A stretch of 64,000 nucleotides of DNA. Source: JAUWKC01 sp035529895 (GTDB taxonomy: Bacteria > Planctomycetota > Phycisphaerae > Sedimentisphaerales > Anaerobacaceae). Made by a program: the position numbers and the translations under genes. This document shows, in pieces, positions 36,863-46,308 of this stretch (its first letter is position 1; each line of letters begins with the position of its first letter). The notes below the pieces were generated by a model. That model saw only the letters and a program-made list of their open reading frames with translations, did not search any database and was not told the DNA's origin. Location of the stretch: positions 1 through 64,000 of the forward strand of contig DATKVV010000063.1 of NCBI GenBank assembly GCA_035529895.1. Direction: 5' to 3'.

Positions 36863-39022
36863 ATGTGTAATCTGAAGTGCTTATGCAACAACGGTAAGGC
36901 AAGATTCGTCCGGTGTTCTTTCTTTTTGGTCATTCTCTCTTCATCTCCTCAAGCCGCATTTGCAGAAGAAACGGCCGAACAGATTCTCAAGAGCCTGGAG
37001 GCTATTGCGCTGCCGGATGAAAGCATTAACGACCGCGGCTTGCTGACTGAAGCTTTAGCTAATTACGTAAAAAGTTATATCGAGCAGGCGGGGCAATTCC
37101 ATGATAAATTTCCCATGCATCCGAATGGACTGGAGTTGGCCGAGCGTGAAATTGAAATGATAACCCAGATTCGCCCGCATGCCCCCTCTCCTTTATGGCA
37201 AAGGCATATTGAGCGATTGGAAAATTGGAACCCAAAACTGGTAGCTGAGAGTAGGGCTCTATGCTCAGAGAAATACTGGAGTCTCGTGGGGGAACTTGCC
37301 CGCGCACAACAACGCTCACCAGAACAACTTCAAAAAGCTCGGCGCAATGCGTTTGATTGGCTGGCTGCGAACGCTGGTTTTGAAAGGGTGGCAGACCTTG
37401 CCTATGAGGTCGCAGTTAAGATGGAGACAGGTGATTCACCTGCACAACGCGAGAAATGGTTCGAAGAGTTCCGCCGGGCATTCCCCAAAGATGGCCGAAG
37501 CCAATCAAAGCCCGATTTTCAACCGGTCGTGGAAGTTGGCCAGCCTTTGATACTCCAGCTTGATGAGCTCAAAGGCAAGAAGATCGATACCACCGACTTT
37601 AAAGGCAAGGTAGTGGTTGTGGATTTTTGGGCAACCTGGTGCACTCCCTGCCTGCAGGCGGGAAAAGTTTTGAAAAACCTTTACAAGGAATACTCGTATC
37701 CCAGACGCCTCGAAATCATCGGTATCAGCACAGACCGCAAACGTGAAGACCTTGAGAAATTCCTGGCTAAACATCCTTACCCTTGGTCTATCGTTTGGGA
37801 CGAACGAGAGAAATACGCGAGCCGCTGGAAATTCCAAGGCATCCCATACTTCTTAATCATCGACTCCGATGGTATCCTTCGTTTCAAAGGAAATCCCGGG
37901 CAAATCCGCACGGAAATCCTGAAGTATCTCGATGAAAAGTCCACACTCCTTCTTTCTGCAAGCGACATCAAACCCCTCGCCAGCGACGAAGCTTCGGCGG
38001 ATGAAATGTTCGAAGCCTTGAACAGTGCAAAGTACCCAGACTACGAAGCAGTTGTGGACGAGGTGGGCAGCGAAAACGCTCGGGACCTATTTTTCCAACG
38101 CTGTGCTGCCTACGCCGCGCAAATCAATGACTTGGCCTGGCTATTTCTGGAAAAGTATCCAGATGACCTGCGCGTGCCTCAGGTATCACAAGCTTGGGCT
38201 TGGAGCACTTATGACAGATATCTGGTCAAAAATCCCCAAGTCGCTGCCAAGGTCATGAAGCACAGCGGGACGAACATCGGTCGTCAGATTGAGGTTCTTC
38301 AGAAACGCTGCGCTCCGGCACGTTCCCGGCCGGTTGAACTGGCTGCGCTGATTCACAAGGCCCGAGTCATCAAGCAGGATGGGAAAATCAGTCAATTGCG
38401 CCCTACACTGACCCAAAAAGTTCTGAACTTTTGCCGCGCCATACCTGACGACCTTCTCAATGTACCGGCTTTCTTTGCCGTGATGCAGCAGCTAAAAAAC
38501 GGAGCCTATGATCCTGCACAGGGTTGCCCGGCACCTTTGCGCTTGCGTGCAACCGACCTTCAAGGTCGAGGGATCGATACTAATCTATGGAAAGGCAAGG
38601 TTGTTCTTATCTACTACAGCTATTATCCACAAGCCCATCTTCCAATGTTGCGCCAACTCTGGCGGGAACACCATCACCGGGGCCTGCAAATTGTCGAGAT
38701 CAATATCGATAAAGACAAATCCAAAATAGAAGCGTATGCCAGAACGGGAAAAGCTCCTTTTGAGAGTTCCAAACTGGAAAAGGAAGAAAGCGTACCTTGG
38801 CCGGTCGTGATGAAACAAGAAGGTCCTTTGGACCAGCATCTTTCGTGGCTTTATGGTGGGTACCCGAGCCTATGCGTCCTGGATCAAGAAGGGCGGATCC
38901 ACCATACCAGTAGTGGTTATAGCAATTGGACTGTGAAACTCGGTGATAAATCGTATTTGATTGCAAACAGTGAGGTGCCGAAAGTGGTTGAATCACTCCT
39001 GGACAAATCTCGGAGTGAATGA
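36863..39022 (+). CDS. Exported protein with two thioredoxin-like domains
   Basis: A 719-residue protein with a signal-like N-terminus (about 1-34, ending AAFA). A helical region (35-220) leads to a TlpA/redoxin domain with active site WCTPC (Cys 260 and Cys 263). A second redoxin-like domain (about 545-715) has the same framework (KGKVVLIYYSYYPQAHLPML) but YPQAH instead of CxxC, so it is probably inactive in redox. A cis-Pro segment GIPYFLI is present in domain one. It follows the sigma/membrane pair by 60 bp and is likely the third gene of that unit; an extracytoplasmic thiol role is inference. Confidence 0.8.
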   Translation: MCNLKCLCNNGKARFVRCSFFLVILSSSPQAAFAEETAEQILKSLEAIALPDESINDRGLLTEALANYVKSYIEQAGQFHDKFPMHPNGLELAEREIEMITQIRPHAPSPLWQRHIERLENWNPKLVAESRALCSEKYWSLVGELARAQQRSPEQLQKARRNAFDWLAANAGFERVADLAYEVAVKMETGDSPAQREKWFEEFRRAFPKDGRSQSKPDFQPVVEVGQPLILQLDELKGKKIDTTDFKGKVVVVDFWATWCTPCLQAGKVLKNLYKEYSYPRRLEIIGISTDRKREDLEKFLAKHPYPWSIVWDEREKYASRWKFQGIPYFLIIDSDGILRFKGNPGQIRTEILKYLDEKSTLLLSASDIKPLASDEASADEMFEALNSAKYPDYEAVVDEVGSENARDLFFQRCAAYAAQINDLAWLFLEKYPDDLRVPQVSQAWAWSTYDRYLVKNPQVAAKVMKHSGTNIGRQIEVLQKRCAPARSRPVELAALIHKARVIKQDGKISQLRPTLTQKVLNFCRAIPDDLLNVPAFFAVMQQLKNGAYDPAQGCPAPLRLRATDLQGRGIDTNLWKGKVVLIYYSYYPQAHLPMLRQLWREHHHRGLQIVEINIDKDKSKIEAYARTGKAPFESSKLEKEESVPWPVVMKQEGPLDQHLSWLYGGYPSLCVLDQEGRIHHTSSGYSNWTVKLGDKSYLIANSEVPKVVESLLDKSRSE

Positions 39023-39214
39023 GAGGAAGGAAAATTAAACCGTGGAAAGGTTGACTGAACCTGAAGAGCCTTAGTTGTGATAAGAGAAAACGTACTATGG
39101 AAAAATAGGCCCGGCAGGTTTGGGTCAGCCCTTTTCATGCGATTCCCCCCTGCCCTGTTGGTCAGCTTCAAATCAACCGCCTGCCTGGTTCCAATCGTGG
39201 ATTCTTTGGTGGTT

Positions 39215-40690
39215 TTACTCTCCGCCGTAGAAGGGGTATTTGTCGAAGGCGTCTGCGCCGCCGACAATGCGGGGGTCGCTGGTGGCCTTTAGTTCCGCCA
39301 TCAAGGCCGCGGACAGCTTCTGCTTTACCTCAGCGTATTCCGGGTCATCTGCCAGGTTATTCAATTCGCCGGGGTCCTTCCTCAAGTCATACAACTCCTC
39401 AGCAGGCCGCTTCCCAAAGCCCAGTTCGAACAGCTTACTGACCCCCGCCTCCTCCTCGTGCTCCATCATATAAGACTTGGTAGGCGAGTCGTCGATGTCT
39501 GCGTAAGGCCAGTTCGGCCAATAACTCGGTTCCGCCACCGGGTCACCGGCGGGCCACAAGTCCGGCCTGAAATTACGAATATAAAGAAAATCATGCGTGC
39601 GTATTGCCCGCATGGGGTAGCTCGCACCGCCCGGCCGACAAACTGTATGGCGCTCTTTTCCCGTAAAGACCTTGTCACGCTTGCGGTCGACCCGGCCGGA
39701 TTTACCCGACGTTAAGACGTTCAGAAAGCTCCGCCCCGTCATCTCTTTGGTTGGCTTTAGTCCCGCTGCCTCCAGAAAAGTCGGCGCCAAATCCGACAAG
39801 CTTATAAAATCCTCCACAATCCGCCTGCCTTTGACCCTACTGCCCCACCGCACCGCCAGCGGCACATGGGTTCCCATGTCATATATGTTGCTCTTGCACC
39901 GTGGAAACGGCATCCCATTGTCGCTGGTAATAACCACCAGCGTATTGTCCAGCTCACCGGCATCTTCAATCATCTTGAGAATTTCACCTACCTGTCGGTC
40001 GAACCGCTGCACCTCCCAGAAGTAGTCACAAATATCCGTGCGCACCGTTTCGTTGTCCGGCAGACACGCCGGCACTTCAACGTCCTCCATTTTCATCCCG
40101 CTGTCAACGCCGGACCGCCACTTATACCCGCGGTGCGGGTCGCTGCTGCCGAACCAGAAGCAGAAGGGCCTGCCCTCACCCCTGGCCTCAAAAAATTCCG
40201 TGAAGTTGTTGTACCTCGGCCCCGCTGGATTGCGCCTCCACCCGCCAGGTTTGTATTGGCCCGGAGACCAGCCCTTCCGCATGTAGCCCACATGATAACC
40301 CGCCTCCTCCAACAAATCCGGATAGACCGCGAACTTCGCCGGCAGGGTGCCGAACAGGTTGCCACCATCCTCCAGCCGCCAATGCCACTGACCCGTCAAA
40401 ATCGCCCCCCGCGACGGCGTGCACGACGGAGCGCTGACAAAAGCGTTTGTGAACATCACCCCTTCACGTGCTACCCTGTCAAAGGTCGGAGTTTTCACCA
40501 CCTTGTCGCCTGCGATACTCGCATGCGGCCAAGACCAATCATCCGCAATCGCAAACAAAATATTCGGTCTCTTCTTCCCCCCGCCCTCGAAAACTGCCGG
40601 CCCCCCCGTACATCCCGAAAAGAGCAGCAACCCAACCCCCAAACCCGCCGTCTTCAAAAACTCCCGTCGTGTCCTGCTACGTCCATCCAT
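39215..40690 (-). CDS. Sulfatase (type I, formylglycine dependent)
   Basis: Second sulfatase of the window. The signal has twin arginines (RTRREFLKTAG) and a lipobox (LFSGC, Cys 27). Metal-binding IADDWSW is at 48-54 and the modified-cysteine motif CTPSR has Cys 90. Later blocks include SSDPHRGY, VVITSDNGMP and DLRKDPGELNNLADDP. The 491-residue length is normal. It is close to the heparan N-sulfatase-like group by the SCTPSR and SDPHRGY features, though substrate remains inference. It is convergent with the redoxin gene and lies 27 bp downstream of tilS on the same strand. Confidence 0.92.
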   Translation of the reverse strand: MDGRSRTRREFLKTAGLGVGLLLFSGCTGGPAVFEGGGKKRPNILFAIADDWSWPHASIAGDKVVKTPTFDRVAREGVMFTNAFVSAPSCTPSRGAILTGQWHWRLEDGGNLFGTLPAKFAVYPDLLEEAGYHVGYMRKGWSPGQYKPGGWRRNPAGPRYNNFTEFFEARGEGRPFCFWFGSSDPHRGYKWRSGVDSGMKMEDVEVPACLPDNETVRTDICDYFWEVQRFDRQVGEILKMIEDAGELDNTLVVITSDNGMPFPRCKSNIYDMGTHVPLAVRWGSRVKGRRIVEDFISLSDLAPTFLEAAGLKPTKEMTGRSFLNVLTSGKSGRVDRKRDKVFTGKERHTVCRPGGASYPMRAIRTHDFLYIRNFRPDLWPAGDPVAEPSYWPNWPYADIDDSPTKSYMMEHEEEAGVSKLFELGFGKRPAEELYDLRKDPGELNNLADDPEYAEVKQKLSAALMAELKATSDPRIVGGADAFDKYPFYGGE

Positions 40691-40717
40691 TTCTTCTTCT
40701 CCTGTTTCAGTCCCTGT

Positions 40718-42154
40718 TCAACCTTCCCCCACATCGGTTATTCGCAATTGAAGAATCTTCCGCGTACCCGCCGTTACCTTGGCCTGCTCACTCATCCGGA
40801 CCGGCCACACCCAGATAATCTTTTGTCTGTCGGCGACAACAAGCACGTTCTCGCGTTTCTGGCGCGGTACCTTTGCCGCCGTGAGGAACTTACCAACCTT
40901 CTTCTTTTGTGTCAAACCCAAAGGAACAAACCTATCCCCGGCTGCGCGCCCGCGAACCACCAAAGGCAAATTCAACTTATCCAAATCAAACCATTCGACG
41001 AACCGGTTTTTCGCTGCCTCGAATTTTTCAAATTCATCCTCGACATCGAAGATAGCCGCCCCAATCAAATACCGCCCGAATCTCGTTTGCCCCGGCACTT
41101 GCACATCGGTACTTGCGGATATCCATCCGGAAGGCCTCGGATGTTTTTCGAGCGCGCCAAAAACCAATTTTTCGTGTTCCCGCCGCACCGCAAAACCGCC
41201 GGGTAACGTGATTTCTCTTTCACCGATATTATCCTGGGCCAACCGCAATATCCTGTCATAATGCCCCTGCGTCAAATCTCTCTGGCCGCTGCCGATTGCA
41301 GCCAGGCTTTGCCGAATCAATTCGACCTTTACTGCCGGGTGCCGGCTCGAAAACTCCTTCACATCCAGTACAACCCCGGCATCTTGACATTTTGCTGACT
41401 CCGCCCAGACTCTTTCTGCGCAACTGCACACCAAATCGTGAAACCTGAAGGCGGCGTGTGCCAGCTCTGACAATTTCTCCACGATGGAGCCGGTGCAGTC
41501 CCGCTGTAACGCCGGCAGCAACCTGTGCCGAATAAAATTTCGTCGGTACGTGCAGTCGTAATTCGTGTGGTCCACGCGCCATTTGAGATTTCGGGCTCTG
41601 AGATACTCGATAATCTCCTGCCGGCCGACGCACAGCAGCGGCCTGACAAACCGGACCCCACCAAAGGTCCGCACGGGCCAGATACCCGCCAGCCCGCGGA
41701 AGCCCGTCCCCCGCACCAGCCGGTGCAGCAAGGTCTCGGCGTTGTCGTTTTTTTGATGGGCGGTGGCTATACATTTGCACTCGTTGGCCTCTGCAATATC
41801 TATCAGACTCTCCATACGCAATTTCCGGGCCGCCGTCTCAATCGATAGTTTGTTCTTACGGGCAAACCCTCGCACGTCCAGCGCCTTCGTTTTTACAGCC
41901 AAACTTAGTTCCTCGGCCTGTGCGATAACAAACTGCTCATCCAAATCGGCTTGCGGCCCCCTTAACTGATGATTTATGTGAGCGCACAGCAAGTCCCCGG
42001 CGAAAACACCCTCGTCCTTAAGCGCGCGCATTGCGTACATAAGTGCAGTGGAGTCAGCCCCGCCGGAAACGGCCAACAGAACCTTATCCGCCGGCTCGAA
42101 AAGCCCGTTTGCCCCGGCAAAGCCGGCCACTTTTTTCTCAAATTCGAGCAACAT
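40718..42154 (-). CDS. tilS: tRNA(Ile)-lysidine synthetase
   Basis: Adds lysine to C34 of tRNA-Ile(CAU). The PP-loop motif SGGADST is at 30-36, followed by HINHQLRG and a RRNFIRHRLLP block typical of TilS near 210-220. The C-terminal 120 residues hold the TilS-C substrate domain (GDRFVPLGLTQKKKVGKFL). The 478-residue length is within range. A terminator precedes it, so it likely has its own promoter. Confidence 0.93.
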   Translation of the reverse strand: MLLEFEKKVAGFAGANGLFEPADKVLLAVSGGADSTALMYAMRALKDEGVFAGDLLCAHINHQLRGPQADLDEQFVIAQAEELSLAVKTKALDVRGFARKNKLSIETAARKLRMESLIDIAEANECKCIATAHQKNDNAETLLHRLVRGTGFRGLAGIWPVRTFGGVRFVRPLLCVGRQEIIEYLRARNLKWRVDHTNYDCTYRRNFIRHRLLPALQRDCTGSIVEKLSELAHAAFRFHDLVCSCAERVWAESAKCQDAGVVLDVKEFSSRHPAVKVELIRQSLAAIGSGQRDLTQGHYDRILRLAQDNIGEREITLPGGFAVRREHEKLVFGALEKHPRPSGWISASTDVQVPGQTRFGRYLIGAAIFDVEDEFEKFEAAKNRFVEWFDLDKLNLPLVVRGRAAGDRFVPLGLTQKKKVGKFLTAAKVPRQKRENVLVVADRQKIIWVWPVRMSEQAKVTAGTRKILQLRITDVGEG

Positions 42155-42166
42155 TTTCTACAAATA

Positions 42167-42198
42167 AAAAAAGCGGGCCTGATGTCCACCCAGGCCCG
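42167..42198 (-). terminator. Rho-independent terminator of the lipoprotein gene
   Basis: On the - strand GGGCCTG (42198-42192) pairs with CAGGCCC (42182-42176) around a 9-nt loop, followed by GC and a run of seven T. It lies between the lipoprotein gene and tilS. Confidence 0.85.
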
Positions 42199-42240
42199 AT
42201 ACTTTCCACCAAAAACTGCCGGCTCAGTTCACTGTCAATG

Positions 42241-43038
42241 TCACCTGGCCCCTTCTTCGCTCTTGGTCAGCACGCTGACCCGCTTTTCGGCATACTCTTT
42301 CCAGTTATAATGCTCACCTTCCCTTCTGAGAGAATTAAGAGCCCGCTGGTAAGCCTCAAGCGCCTCCGCCCTGCGGTGCAGACGCTCATCGAGAATAAAC
42401 CCCTCCCTGAACCTTGCCGGATAAGGCGTAGCCGGGTCCCACTGGTAAGCCCTCTGGTAGTACAACAGGGCTATCGTATAATCCTTGAAGTGCTCGCAAA
42501 TCCCGCCTGCCCTGTACGCCGCGTCGTCAATCTTGTCACTGGAAGGATGTTTCTTTATCATCTCATTGTACTTATCGAGAGCCAGCCGCAGCAAGCGCTC
42601 GTCCTTAATCAAGGGCACCGCTTCCGCCTGTTTTTCCAGGTCCATAGCCGCCCTGAACATATAGTCAGCCTCGATACTCGAGACGGCGGCTTTCAGGCCC
42701 GGCCCTGCCACAGCGGCCTCTACAATGTAGTGGTACTGCGGCATAGCAGCCAGCGCCGCCAGCTCTTTTTGCGCCCATGCCAGTTTCATACTGTTGCCGG
42801 TGCTGTTGTAATACTCCACAAGCAACTCAAGACCCTCCCGGTATGCCTGCCGATTGACAGCCACCCGTTCAACGATATCGGTCTCACCCGCTTTGCCAAC
42901 CTCTACCGTCCGAGCGGACCCGAACCCCATCTTGTTGCCGCCTGTCACCAACTGGCTTTTGCCGCTGTCGACCGTCTCGCAGCCCACTAACACATTTAAC
43001 AAGACTACCAGAACCGCGGTCAGAATTGCCTTTGTCAT
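42241..43038 (-). CDS. TPR-like outer-membrane lipoprotein
   Basis: A 265-residue lipoprotein: signal peptide with lipobox VLVGC (Cys 20). From about 150 on, helix pairs of TPR type are visible (LRLALDKYNEMIKKHPSSDKID, YTIALLYYQRAYQWDP, RRAEALEAYQRALNSL). The pattern resembles BamD/YfiO-type tetratricopeptide lipoproteins, but it is not assigned. The start at 43038 has a strong AAAGGAGG 7 nt upstream. Confidence 0.82.
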   Translation of the reverse strand: MTKAILTAVLVVLLNVLVGCETVDSGKSQLVTGGNKMGFGSARTVEVGKAGETDIVERVAVNRQAYREGLELLVEYYNSTGNSMKLAWAQKELAALAAMPQYHYIVEAAVAGPGLKAAVSSIEADYMFRAAMDLEKQAEAVPLIKDERLLRLALDKYNEMIKKHPSSDKIDDAAYRAGGICEHFKDYTIALLYYQRAYQWDPATPYPARFREGFILDERLHRRAEALEAYQRALNSLRREGEHYNWKEYAEKRVSVLTKSEEGAR

Positions 43039-43392
43039 AATGGCCTCCTTTCCTGCCCAAACCAAATCCGGACACAAGAAACAAACGTCGGACTCCGCTT
43101 AACAGCCGAAATCCCCTGCACATATACTGTACAGCTCACATCAGTAATCAATTATGAATCAAAACATCTGTCCGTCAAGACCAAATATCAAAAAAATAAA
43201 AACGCCGTTGCTCATAATTCCCCTGACGGTCTGTTTTGAGCCTGTTTCCTCGGCCCTTTCTCGCTTTGCAGGGCCGCCTCAAGGCCTTTACCGAAGCCTA
43301 TACCATCCCCCCCAGCGCCTTTCGGCAGCAATTGGCGGCCGCATATTCCCCGTCCCGGCGTATGCCAGCCCAAAAAAATACAATAAATTCTA

Positions 43393-43421
43393 TTGACAGC
43401 ATCCTGCTTTCTTCATATTTG
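43393..43421 (+). promoter_or_regulatory. Possible promoter of the orphan small RNA
   Basis: Consensus -35 TTGACA at 43393-43398, 17-bp spacer, then a poor -10 (TATTTG at 43416-43421); TATATT a few bases on is out of spacing. Transcription would start near 43430, at the first stem of the RNA described next. Confidence 0.4.
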
Positions 43422-43430
43422 TCTATATTG

Positions 43431-43543
43431 TGTTGCGAGTGCAGAGATGAAACCCAAAACTGTTTGTGGGATTAAAGGCACACCGCAACAGGGGAGACGG
43501 GTGATGATGGGTTGCTGACACGTGGCCCGGGTCTCCCTTTTTT
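43431..43543 (+). ncRNA. Candidate structured small RNA ending in a terminator
   Basis: A free-standing stretch between divergent gene ends folds well on the + strand. TGTTGCG (43431-43437) pairs with CGCAACA (43484-43490); inside it GTGC pairs with GCAC and CCCA...TGGG forms a hairpin. Directly after comes GGGAGAC (43492-43498) pairing with GTCTCCC (43531-43537) and a run of six T, a Rho-independent terminator. No open frame is plausible. No known family motif (SRP, 6S, tmRNA, RNase P) is recognised. The remainder of the spacer, 43039-43392, shows nothing I can support apart from the lipoprotein promoter. Confidence 0.5.
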
Positions 43544-43559
43544 ATTTGTCTTGCCTCTC

Positions 43560-44519
43560 TCACCTGCAACGGACCAGTTGATCGCTGTCGAATTGGACCT
43601 CAGGAAGACCTGTTTTCAAATCCTGTATAAAACGCAGTCCGTCCTTCCAGTAACCCGCCGTGGGCTTCAAGCCTGAATTAAAACGAATAAAATAGCGGTT
43701 TATATTGTCAACCAGAAGTTCCCGCACGTATTTGCTGACCATTGACGCCAGCGACACCGGCAGGAAACGCTCATCCGCACCCAGGACAAAATTCAATTGC
43801 ATCTTCTTGCCGTCGGCCTTCAATTCATAGCTGCTGCACGCAGGGCTCTCGCGCAGAATCTTCAACTCCATCTCCGGAAACATCCGCTGCAACTGCCGGC
43901 GGTACCCAATCCGTCCGCCCTGCCTGTCAACCGCGATTTGCAGTTCGTCCCCTGCAAAATTATCGTAAGCATCCTTTATAAGGACCGAAGTAGCGGTAAA
44001 AAGGACATTTGCCTTGTTCTTCACACTCCTGACCATTTTGTTGTAATGTGCCACGTCAAGGCAGCAACTGCCGAGTGTCAACAGTTCCATACCATTTGAG
44101 TTCAGGTTGCTCTTGAGCACTGACGATGCAATTGCCGTATCAGCTTTGTCCGCCAGCAGGCGGTAATTGCCGGCGTCTTTGTACCAGGGGTAAGTCCCCA
44201 GTTGCTCCAGAAAACCCGGACACAGAATCGCCAGCAGTTCAGTCAATGTGGCCGGTTCCTTACGAATGCAGTTCAGGCATGCGAGCACCGTCCGCTGGAG
44301 GTGCCTGATTCCAAGCGATTTGTTATAGGCCTTTTTGCTGTCGGCTATGAGCAGCCGGCCCGCCAGATGCCTTCTCGTGTCGCCGACGCTTTTTCGCAAA
44401 ACCCGCCACAGGTCAGCCCTTAGAAAATGATTAGGAAGTGAAAAAACGCTTGAGGATATAACCAAAGGCCCCAGAATCGGTCCATACCCGGCTTCATCAA
44501 TCCCCACCAAAACCGCCAT
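43560..44519 (-). CDS. RNase HII-like protein
   Basis: N-terminal block VGIDEAGYGPILGPLVI (residues 5-21) matches the RNase HII signature with catalytic Asp 8 and Glu 9. A later IAVDRQGG supplies a third acid, and ASMVSKYVRELL corresponds to the ASILAKVTRD block. Two oddities: the GRG motif that reads the ribonucleotide junction is GYG, and the protein has 319 residues against about 200 for RNase HII because of a central insertion. It may have a different nucleic-acid substrate. It lies next to a decayed tRNA-like sequence. Confidence 0.7.
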   Translation of the reverse strand: MAVLVGIDEAGYGPILGPLVISSSVFSLPNHFLRADLWRVLRKSVGDTRRHLAGRLLIADSKKAYNKSLGIRHLQRTVLACLNCIRKEPATLTELLAILCPGFLEQLGTYPWYKDAGNYRLLADKADTAIASSVLKSNLNSNGMELLTLGSCCLDVAHYNKMVRSVKNKANVLFTATSVLIKDAYDNFAGDELQIAVDRQGGRIGYRRQLQRMFPEMELKILRESPACSSYELKADGKKMQLNFVLGADERFLPVSLASMVSKYVRELLVDNINRYFIRFNSGLKPTAGYWKDGLRFIQDLKTGLPEVQFDSDQLVRCR

Positions 44520-44589
44520 CCCTGTTGCTCCTTATCATCCCTGCAAGGGTTCATTTTGGGGCCTTTCGCAGATTTCGGCCCCGCACAAC

Positions 44590-44646
44590 TATCCCCGGTG
44601 AGACTCGAACTCACAACCTCTGGCTCCGTAGGCCGATCACGGGGTT
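44590..44646 (-). pseudogene. Decayed tRNA-Arg-like sequence, possible attachment site
   Basis: On the - strand the T-arm is perfect (stem GTGAG/CTCAC, loop TTCGAGT) and the acceptor 3' strand CGGGGAT is intact. A GGC-CTACGGA-GCC anticodon hairpin implies anticodon ACG (Arg), but its outer pairs are broken. CCCCG at 44644-44640 can pair with the acceptor 3' strand, yet only a few bases separate it from the anticodon arm, so the whole D-arm is missing. It cannot be a normal tRNA. It marks the boundary between house-keeping DNA and the IS-rich region. Confidence 0.6.
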
Positions 44647-44868
44647 TACAAAGTATGGTAGTGAAAACATTCATAATTGTCAATTAAAGACTTATGATGC
44701 TGACCGAAACGCAACAGTACCGCAAAAGTAGTCCAAAAGCACCAAACTGTTGCAAATTGTGGACTCTGATTAACCATTTTCCTGATTTATAACTTTGTTG
44801 TTGGTAGTCATCTTTTCTCAATAGTGGCCAGTAATTAGGTTTCCAAGCCCACATCAAGCTGTTCTTAG

Positions 44869-46128
44869 CGCTTTATACAGCTACTAGAGAAGCAGAAAAA
44901 AGATGCACAAGGACAGGAAAAATTCCGCAGCCTTATGGCTGAAGGAGCGGCAGATGAAGCCAAAAAGGATTGGGCTAAAGCGATAGAAACTTATGAAAAG
45001 GCACGTGTAATTAGGTCTGATAATATCGAACCAAAGATCAAATTTGCCGGTTGCCGATACCATCACTTTACTGATCCGCGGCGGAAACAAATTGGACATG
45101 GTCAATGGCTGGACCTGGGTTACGAAGCAGATGTAAATGGGAACCCTATAAAAGGTGTAGAGTGGTACACCAAGGCGGCAGAGGCTGGGGATAGTAATGC
45201 TATATACAGCCTCGGCGTAACGTACGGTTTAGGTAAGGGCGTTGCTCAAGACGATAAAAAAGCTATGGAATTGTTCAAAAAAGCCGCAAATACTGGACAT
45301 ACCGATGCTATGATTAATCTTGGGGCCATGTACTCGTTGGGTAGAGGAGTTTCGCAGGATTACCAGAAGGCAGCGGAGCGGGACCTCAAAGCTGTAGAGT
45401 CGGAAAATAAGAAGGGTATGTATAGCCTCGGTTTTTTCACATAAGCATGGTCGGGGCGTTACCAAGGATTATAGGAAAGGTATGGAGCGGTACTGCAAAG
45501 CAGCGGCAGCCGGAGAAACTACTGCTATGGATCAGCTTGGCCGTATGTATGAGGAAGGTAAGGGTGTTGCAAAGGATGATAGTAAAGCTGCTGAATTGTA
45601 CCGTAAGGTTTTTGAGTCATACCGCAAAGCTGCAGAAGCCGGGGATATCGAGAGCATGTGTAGTCTTGGCATAAAATATGCTAATGGACAACGCGTTCCT
45701 AAAGACTATGTTAAAGCAGTTAAATGGTTTTGTAAAGCCGCAGAGTTGGGGGATATTGCTGCTATGATGTCTCTTGGTTTTATTTACGGTAAAAATCAGA
45801 TTGCCGTCAAAGATTTAGAAATAGTAATAGAAATACTTCGCATTGCTGCGGAAGGAGGCAATGTCATAGGCATGAATAATCTTGCTTTGACGTATACAAT
45901 TGGCAATGGTGTTCCCAAGGATTACAAGAAAGCTACAGAGTGGTACAGAAGTCAGCACAGGCGGGAAATAGTCATGCCATGTTGAGTCTTGGTATAGTGT
46001 ACGAAAACAGCCTCGGAGTCACCAAAGATCATAAGGAAGCTGTAGAGTGGTACCGCAAGTCAGCACGGTTGGGTGACAAAAGAGCAAAAAAACACTTACA
46101 GACAGAAATGGCGGGAATGTCAGGTTAA
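44869..46128 (+). pseudogene. Sel1-repeat protein, broken by two frameshifts
   Basis: Three consecutive frames encode one run of Sel1-like repeats (A-x-x-G-x-x-x-A-x-x-x-LG-x-x-Y pattern, e.g. YSLGVTYGLGKGVAQDDKKAMELF). The first breaks near 45440 where one extra base shifts the frame, and the second near 45950 where one base is missing; correcting both restores the repeat register exactly. The frame is also open upstream of the first ATG (44935) back to a stop at 44866, so the true 5' end is probably lost. Sel1 proteins mediate protein-protein contacts; its former role is unknown. Confidence 0.8.
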
Positions 46129-46308
46129 GTCCTATCTACTACAACTTATGTGAACGGTTGGTTTGCCTAAGCCAGCCGTAACCGGATAATCCTGACTTTC
46201 TCGCATATCGTTTGCTGGGAGGGCTCAAAAAAGCAATAAGTACCTGCTCTTGGCTTCACAAGGATTTGCTGCGACTGTCCCTACGAGAAAACCCCCTAAG
46301 TTTGAGTA

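Noticed and set aside
39866..41206. A long + strand open frame (446 codons) opposite the sulfatase and tilS genes
   Set aside because: It is antisense to two clearly recognisable genes, is rich in Pro/Arg/His and has no motif; a shadow frame.
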